From the NCBI GenBank assembly GCA_946478965.1, contig CAMLDQ010000079.1:1-9355 (forward strand): a DNA stretch of 9,355 bases, in the 5' to 3' direction. Positions 6,141 through 9,355 of the stretch are shown here, one piece after another. The notes beneath the pieces are model-generated. The model ran no database searches, had not been told where the DNA came from, and worked only from the letters and a program-made list of their open reading frames with translations. Numbering within the stretch: the stretch's first letter is position 1; the number at the start of each line of letters is the position of its first letter. The translations under genes were made by a program, and so were the position numbers. This DNA comes from an uncultured Methylobacillus sp. GTDB lineage: Bacteria > Pseudomonadota > Gammaproteobacteria > Burkholderiales > Methylophilaceae.

Positions 6141-6235
6141 CAACCTGAAAATGGCTACCATAAAGCCCAGGCTCCGTTATTGAATGGGCTAACTGCAGAT
6201 AGCCAGATTTTTCTGAACAAACCAAAGGAAGGCAA

Positions 6236-6562
6236 ATGAAAAAGCAAATCACCACCGCCCTGTTCGCCGTTGCCACATTCGCCATCGCCGCATCGGCCCA
6301 TGCCGCCGACGGCGAGGCCATCGTCAAGAAGGCGCGCTGCGTAGCCTGCCACGCCGTTGACGCCAAGCGCGTCGGCCCCGCCTACAAGGACGTTGCCACC
6401 AAGTACAAGGGCGACGCCAAGGCCCCGGCAGCCCTATTCGAGAAAGTCCGTCACGGTGGTTCTGGTAACTGGGGCAACGTCCCGATGATCCCGCACGGCG
6501 AAGACAAGATCAGCAACGACGACCTGCACGAAGCCATCACTTGGATCCTGTCGCTGCATTGA
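6236..6562 (+). CDS. Cytochrome c551/c552-type electron carrier
   Basis: A 108-residue periplasmic monohaem cytochrome c. AAGGAAGG precedes the ATG at 6236. The signal peptide ends A-H-A (21-23). The mature protein (about 85 residues) follows the Pseudomonas c551 pattern: R-C35-V-A-C38-H39-A-V-D, V-G-P-A-Y-K-D-V-A (46-54), G-N-W-G-N-V-P-M84, and a closing W-I-L helix. Met84 is the likely sixth ligand, but the usual M-P-P motif is replaced by M-I-P-H. It may pass electrons from PedF or a bc1 complex to an oxidase or reductase. It sits downstream of the sigma-54 promoter at 5661, but a terminator lies between, so it probably also has its own unrecognised promoter in 6141-6220. Confidence 0.93.
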   Translation: MKKQITTALFAVATFAIAASAHAADGEAIVKKARCVACHAVDAKRVGPAYKDVATKYKGDAKAPAALFEKVRHGGSGNWGNVPMIPHGEDKISNDDLHEAITWILSLH

Positions 6563-6571
6563 TTGCTGCCA

Positions 6572-6589
6572 GCTGATCGATAGATCAGC
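6572..6589 (+). terminator. Accessory hairpin after cytochrome c552 gene
   Basis: GCTGATC, loop GATA, GATCAGC: a perfect 7-bp stem 10 bp past the stop codon and just before the main terminator. It lacks its own T run, so it may protect the mRNA 3' end or assist termination. Confidence 0.5.
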
Positions 6590-6594
6590 GCAAT

Positions 6595-6627
6595 AAAAAA
6601 CCGCAATCCAAGGATTGCGGTTTTTTT
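6595..6627. terminator. Bidirectional intrinsic terminator between convergent genes
   Basis: Six A, CCGCAATC, loop CAAG, GATTGCGG, seven T. The symmetrical A and T tracts let it work on both strands, ending the plus-strand cytochrome c552 gene and the minus-strand cytochrome b561 gene that converge here. A further imperfect hairpin CACTG...CAGTG (6689-6711) lies just after the b561 stop and could contribute. Confidence 0.93.
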
Positions 6628-6721
6628 GTATCCCGGCCAAGCCGAGCATGGCATTTGACTATGACTTTAGTCGGGCAAACTGCTCAACCACTGCTTCGTT
6701 GCGAAACAGTGCGCTTAATAA

Positions 6722-7249
6722 TTAAACACCACCCCCGGGAAGCATGCGACGCAGGGTCCCGTCACCTTTGATGGCATGCTTGATTGCTCCGGCGACATGC
6801 AGAGCCACCAGCCCCGCTCCGCCCCAGACGAATACCTGATGGGCGAGCTTGAATACTGCGTTGATACCCTCGTCCGGCCACCCTGCCTTGATGATCTCGA
6901 ATCCGAAGAACTTGAGCGGGTAGGTTCCGAACGACGACGCCAAATAGGCCGACAGTGGCGCACACAGCAGAAAGATGTACAGCAGACGATGCGTTAATTG
7001 CGCAACCTTGACTTCCCAACCCTGACCTAGCGGCGCGGGCGCCGGGCTGCGGTGACGCCAGCCAAGGCGAATCACGACCAGGAGCAAGGCCATAAGTCCC
7101 ATCGATTTGTGCAACCCGTAGACAGCCGTGCGCTCCGCACCCTTGGGCATGTCGACCATCGTCCAGCCAAGCCAGAGCAACCAGAGCACGATGGCCGCCT
7201 GAACCCAATGCAGAATAATTGCCGGCAGGGAGTAACGCTGAAGATTCAT
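6722..7249 (-). CDS. Cytochrome b561 family membrane protein
   Basis: A 175-residue four-helix dihaem b-type cytochrome of the inner membrane (YodB/CybB-like). The start at 7249 (MNLQRYS) has GGGAG about ten bases upstream; an ATG eight codons earlier lacks a ribosome site. Helices are at about 10-30, 48-64, 86-106 and 136-156. Histidines suited to haem binding are H14, H47, H87, H137, H151 and H158. The family moves electrons between quinol and soluble acceptors. Beside a quinoprotein operon it might return electrons to, or take them from, the quinone pool, but some relatives act against superoxide, so the partner is unknown. It is downstream of the pedF-like operon but separated by a terminator. 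Confidence 0.9.
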   Translation of the reverse strand: MNLQRYSLPAIILHWVQAAIVLWLLWLGWTMVDMPKGAERTAVYGLHKSMGLMALLLVVIRLGWRHRSPAPAPLGQGWEVKVAQLTHRLLYIFLLCAPLSAYLASSFGTYPLKFFGFEIIKAGWPDEGINAVFKLAHQVFVWGGAGLVALHVAGAIKHAIKGDGTLRRMLPGGGV

Positions 7250-7313
7250 CGAAGCACAACTCCCGTGAACCATGAGCCGATATCGAGAAGACTCGCCATA
7301 TTGCGGCGACCGT

Positions 7314-7361
7314 CAAAAAAAGAAACCTGCCGGAACAACGAATCAACCGCTGTTCCGGCAG
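7314..7361 (-). terminator. Intrinsic terminator of the pedF-like operon
   Basis: On the minus strand CTGCCGGAACA (7361-7351), a 13-base loop, TGTTCCGGCAG (7337-7327), then G-T-T-T-C and seven T. The 11-bp stem is perfect. It lies 45 bp past the binding-protein stop and separates the operon from the b561 gene. The arms contain the GAACA/TGTTCCGG units seen near the sigma-54 promoters, so a second role as a protein site cannot be excluded. Confidence 0.85.
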
Positions 7362-7405
7362 AGATCGCCGGCTTCTTCAAGCCCCTGACCGGAGACAAAC
7401 TCATC

Positions 7406-8251
7406 TCAGGCCGGGGAATAGGTGATGCCATGGCGCTTGAAGATGGCGGCAACGGTGCCGTCTTCCTTCAAATGAGCCAGAACCTCGGCAATTGCTTGAG
7501 CCAGTTCCATTTCCTCGGCCTTGACCGCCATGCCAACCGGCCAGCTATCAACCTTGAGTTCGGCAAACTTCTGGTCCTCGACAACGAACTTCGACTGCTT
7601 TCCGAGAGCAGCTTCGAGTTCGCCACGGGATGCCAATACCGCGGAGATCGATCCGTCTTCCAAGGCCTTGGCGGCTTCGGCGACCGTCTTGAAATGCACG
7701 ACGTTTTCACGCAAGCGGCCGTTCATGGCCGAGAGCAGGAAAGCATCGGGCAAGGTCGCAATTTCGACCCCTACCTTTTCGCGCGTAAAGACCTCGAGGG
7801 CAACGACTGCCGACCCCGACAGCGCATTCGGAATCCGTTCCGGATTGCGTGCCAGCGCCAGCGTTTCGCGATGATAGGGCCCGAAGATGCGAACCTTGTC
7901 ATTGGTCTTGGCCAGATGCTGATCGACCGGCACATGCATCATCACGTCTGCCGGTTGGGTGCCCAGGTAATGGCCCTTCCAGACCATGTTCCGCAAGTCG
8001 TCATTCATGTCCTCGTCGGCATTGAAACCGACGACTTCCGGGAGCAGCCCGAGCTTTTCAGCAATGGCGCGGCCGATATCGGCGTCGATGCCCTTGCCCT
8101 CGCTCGAATAAGGCAGGAAGTTGTTATAGACGGCGATGCGCAGGCGGCCACGCTGACGGACCGACTCAGGAATCTCCGCGACAGCAGGCAAGGCTGCGGC
8201 CATGGGCAACGCAGCCAGCGCTTTCAACCAGAAACGACGATTACTCTTCAT
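7406..8251 (-). CDS. MxaJ/XoxJ-like quinoprotein-associated substrate-binding protein
   Basis: A 281-residue exported protein of solute-binding family 3. It starts at 8251, its first 11 bases overlapping the end of the cytochrome gene (ATGAAGAGTAA), so it is probably translated by coupling; it has no clear ribosome site. The signal (1-25, ending A-V-A) has a twin-arginine-like R5-R6-F-W-L-K. The mature part begins with R-G-R-L-R-I-A-V-Y, then L-P-Y-S-S-E, the family signature D-E-D-M-N-D-D-L-R-N-M-V-W-K-G-H-Y-L-G, and P-A-D-V-M-M-H-V-P-V-D. These are typical of MxaJ/XoxJ and PQQ-dehydrogenase-associated binding proteins. No transporter gene is adjacent, so it more likely assists the dehydrogenase or cytochrome than an ABC importer. 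The exact role is not settled for the family. Confidence 0.85.
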   Translation of the reverse strand: MKSNRRFWLKALAALPMAAALPAVAEIPESVRQRGRLRIAVYNNFLPYSSEGKGIDADIGRAIAEKLGLLPEVVGFNADEDMNDDLRNMVWKGHYLGTQPADVMMHVPVDQHLAKTNDKVRIFGPYHRETLALARNPERIPNALSGSAVVALEVFTREKVGVEIATLPDAFLLSAMNGRLRENVVHFKTVAEAAKALEDGSISAVLASRGELEAALGKQSKFVVEDQKFAELKVDSWPVGMAVKAEEMELAQAIAEVLAHLKEDGTVAAIFKRHGITYSPA

Positions 8252-8669
8252 GTACGGTTTCAAGGTAAGAACGGATAGCCCACATGGCTTCCTGGCTCAG
8301 GGTATGTTCGAACGGGGGCATGTAAACACGGCCGTCACGCACCGAACCCTTGCGGATGCGTTGCAGGAAGATTTCGTCGCCGTCATCGCCCAGCGGCAGG
8401 TAGCGCAGATCGGGAGCGATGCCGCCGGAGATGGCTTCCAGGCCATGGCAGCGGGCGCAGTTCTGGTTGTAGGCGGAGCTGCCGATGCGGATTGCCGTCT
8501 TGTCCTTGCGATAAGGATTGCTCTTCAGAAAATCGGCACCCAGGTCTTTCAGACCCGTGGTATCGACAGCTTGCGGCGTCACATCACCGTGAGCGAAAAC
8601 CTGCGGAGCGGCCACGCTGATGAAAAGAGCTGCCGCAACAGCACCGAGGTGTCGGAAGGGATGTTTCAC
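8241..8669 (-). CDS. pedF: Cytochrome c-550 PedF-like
   Basis: A 142-residue periplasmic monohaem cytochrome, probable direct electron acceptor of a PQQ-dependent alcohol dehydrogenase. The start is GTG at 8669, with AAGGAGA six bases upstream. The signal peptide ends V-F-A (24-26). The mature protein starts H-G-D-V-T-P-Q-A-V-D and contains A-Y-N-Q-N-C71-A-R-C74-H75-G-L-E-A-I-S-G-G-I-A-P-D-L-R-Y, then V-Y-M117-P-P-F and L-S-Q-E-A-M-W-A-I-R-S-Y-L-E. This matches PedF of the Pseudomonas putida ped cluster closely as I recall it; Met117 is the likely sixth ligand. It is first in an operon with the MxaJ/XoxJ-like gene under a strong sigma-54 motif. XoxG/MxaG-type cytochromes are the alternative. 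Confidence 0.87.
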   Translation of the reverse strand: MKHPFRHLGAVAAALFISVAAPQVFAHGDVTPQAVDTTGLKDLGADFLKSNPYRKDKTAIRIGSSAYNQNCARCHGLEAISGGIAPDLRYLPLGDDGDEIFLQRIRKGSVRDGRVYMPPFEHTLSQEAMWAIRSYLETVHEE

Positions 8670-8716
8670 AATGTCTCCTTTGATAGGTAAGGGTTGCTAC
8701 TAAGCCTGCACTGCAC

Positions 8717-8732
8717 TGCAAGCGTTGTGCCA
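8717..8732 (-). promoter_or_regulatory. Sigma-54 promoter of the pedF-like operon
   Basis: On the minus strand TGGCAC-AACGC-TTGCA, with GG and GC exactly 10 bases apart, differs from TGGCACG-N4-TTGCA at one base. Transcription should start near 8706, giving a leader of about 37 bases to the GTG at 8669. The divergent gene at 8931 encodes a sigma-54 activator, which supports the call. A weak IHF-like match (TATCAA at 8749-8754) lies just upstream. Confidence 0.85.
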
Positions 8733-8759
8733 GGTAAGCCTGACAGATTATCAAAACAA

Positions 8760-8769
8760 TTTCCGGAAA
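8760..8769. promoter_or_regulatory. Perfect palindrome TTTCCGGAAA
   Basis: A 10-bp palindrome 28 bp upstream of the -24 element of the pedF promoter. Its TCCGGA core also lies just upstream of the other sigma-54 promoter (5650-5655) and in the repeats at 5004-5035. It is a candidate regulator site, possibly for the response regulator. Confidence 0.3.
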
Positions 8770-8870
8770 GCCATTTGAGCATAGAAGGAAAAACGCGACA
8801 GTTCCGCGACCAGTTGACCTAAGTCGATTTAGCCAAAAAGCTGCCACCGTTTGCTCCATTGCTTCCAAAA

Positions 8871-8903
8871 AGCACATGTGCTACGTTATGGAACACTAGA
8901 ACA
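8871..8903. promoter_or_regulatory. Candidate activator site: AGCACATGTGCT palindrome plus GAACA repeats
   Basis: AGCACATGTGCT (8871-8882) is a perfect 12-bp palindrome. Its GTGCT end is followed after eight bases by GAACA (8891-8895) and again by GAACA (8899-8903). The GTGCT-N8-GAACA arrangement matches 5527-5544. It lies about 140-170 bp upstream of the pedF sigma-54 promoter and 30-60 bp upstream of the regulator start, so it could serve activation and autoregulation. A poor sigma-70-like pair (TTGCTT 8859-8864, TACGTT 8882-8887) would put the palindrome in the spacer of the regulator's own promoter. Confidence 0.45.
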
Positions 8904-8930
8904 AACATAATGATTCATTCTGGAGGAGAG

Positions 8931-9355
8931 ATGGGTAGTCTGCAAATCTTGGCCGATGCACATGGTCAGCGACTGGAACAGGCCCGACAGCTGTTCTTTG
9001 ACCAAGGCGCCTTGCCGGAAGGCCTGGTCGACCCGTTGATCATCCGTTCGTGGGAACGTTGCCGCCGGCTTGGCCTGACGGGGACGACCATGATGCCGGA
9101 AACGGACGTGCTGAGCGCCCCCTCCCTGAAGAACGAGCAGGAGCGCAGCCATTTCCTGCTCTCGCAGGGACGTCCGATCCTCGAACATATCTATGACCAG
9201 ATTCGCGAATCCGGGAGCATGGTCATTCTGGCCAACGCCAACGGATTGTTGCTCGAAACGGTCGGCGATCCGGATTTTGTCGATCGCGCCGACCGCGTCG
9301 CGCTCTCGGCGGGCGCCTCGTGGGACGAAACCCTGCGCGGCACCAATGCCATCGG
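8931..9355 (+). CDS. Sigma-54-dependent activator, AcoR/BmoR-like (N-terminal part)
   Basis: The first 141 codons of a regulator that runs off the window. GGAGGA (8922-8927) precedes the ATG. The sequence shows an N-terminal I-I-R-S-W-E-R-C (37-44), then G-R-P-I-L-E-H-I-Y (80-88), a sensory GAF-like domain with M-V-I-L-A-N-A-N-G-L-L-L (97-108), and the AcoR-class hallmark G-A-S-W-D-E-T-L-R-G-T-N-A-I. The central AAA+ and C-terminal Fis-type DNA-binding domains would lie beyond the end and are not seen. Relatives respond to acetoin, glycerol or alcohols (BmoR). It is divergent from the pedF-like operon with its sigma-54 promoter, so it most likely activates that operon and perhaps the 5661 promoter. 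The inducer is unknown. Confidence 0.88.
   Translation, partial: MGSLQILADAHGQRLEQARQLFFDQGALPEGLVDPLIIRSWERCRRLGLTGTTMMPETDVLSAPSLKNEQERSHFLLSQGRPILEHIYDQIRESGSMVILANANGLLLETVGDPDFVDRADRVALSAGASWDETLRGTNAI

Noticed and set aside
7052..8278. 408-codon plus-strand open frame across the b561 and binding-protein genes
   Set aside because: It lies opposite two well-supported genes and crosses their terminator. Its product is low in family-like features, so it is a shadow frame.
1..9355. CRISPR array, insertion sequence, tRNA or rRNA
   Set aside because: I saw no regularly spaced repeats, no transposase-like reading frame, no terminal inverted repeats and no tRNA or rRNA sequence on either strand.

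Overview
The window looks like part of a betaproteobacterial chromosome, most likely Rhodocyclales (Dechloromonas/Azonexus-like). This is inferred from the moderately high GC content, the style of the c-type cytochromes and the gene content, not from a marker gene. Nearly every recognisable gene fits periplasmic alcohol oxidation by a PQQ-dependent (quinoprotein) dehydrogenase and the electron transfer, cofactor or metal uptake, and regulation around it.

Layout. 1-104 (minus) is the first 34 codons of an exported protein whose mature N-terminus looks like an ExaA/PedE-type PQQ alcohol dehydrogenase. 410-2776 (minus) is a full TonB-dependent outer-membrane receptor closed by a UUCG-loop terminator. 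Divergent from it, 3034-4985 (plus) is a MoxY/MoxX-like histidine kinase and NarL-type response regulator with a 4-bp overlap. An exported class I cytochrome c (5071-5448) with its own terminator follows. 5449-6235 has no conventional gene but is structured: a shared upstream motif, an IHF-like site, a sigma-54 promoter, and about 320 bp later a strong GNRA-loop terminator. Together these suggest an undescribed sigma-54-driven small RNA, followed by a 39-codon ORF. 6236-6562 is a cytochrome c551/c552-type protein. On the minus strand lie a cytochrome b561-type membrane protein (6722-7249) and a two-gene operon read pedF-like cytochrome c-550 (8241-8669) then a MxaJ/XoxJ-like quinoprotein-associated binding protein (7406-8251). 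The operon has a near-consensus sigma-54 promoter (8717-8732). Divergent from it, 8931 to the window end is the N-terminal part of an AcoR/BmoR-like sigma-54 activator.

Proposed working model (inference): the sigma-54 activator senses an alcohol or its product and turns on the pedF operon and the intergenic transcript through a shared GTGCT-N8-GAACA element found upstream of both sigma-54 promoters. The two-component system controls the receptor and/or dehydrogenase. The dehydrogenase passes electrons to PedF and the small cytochromes. The TonB receptor may import PQQ, a lanthanide complex or another needed ligand. The most interesting unexplained element is the putative sigma-54-dependent RNA at about 5687-6009.
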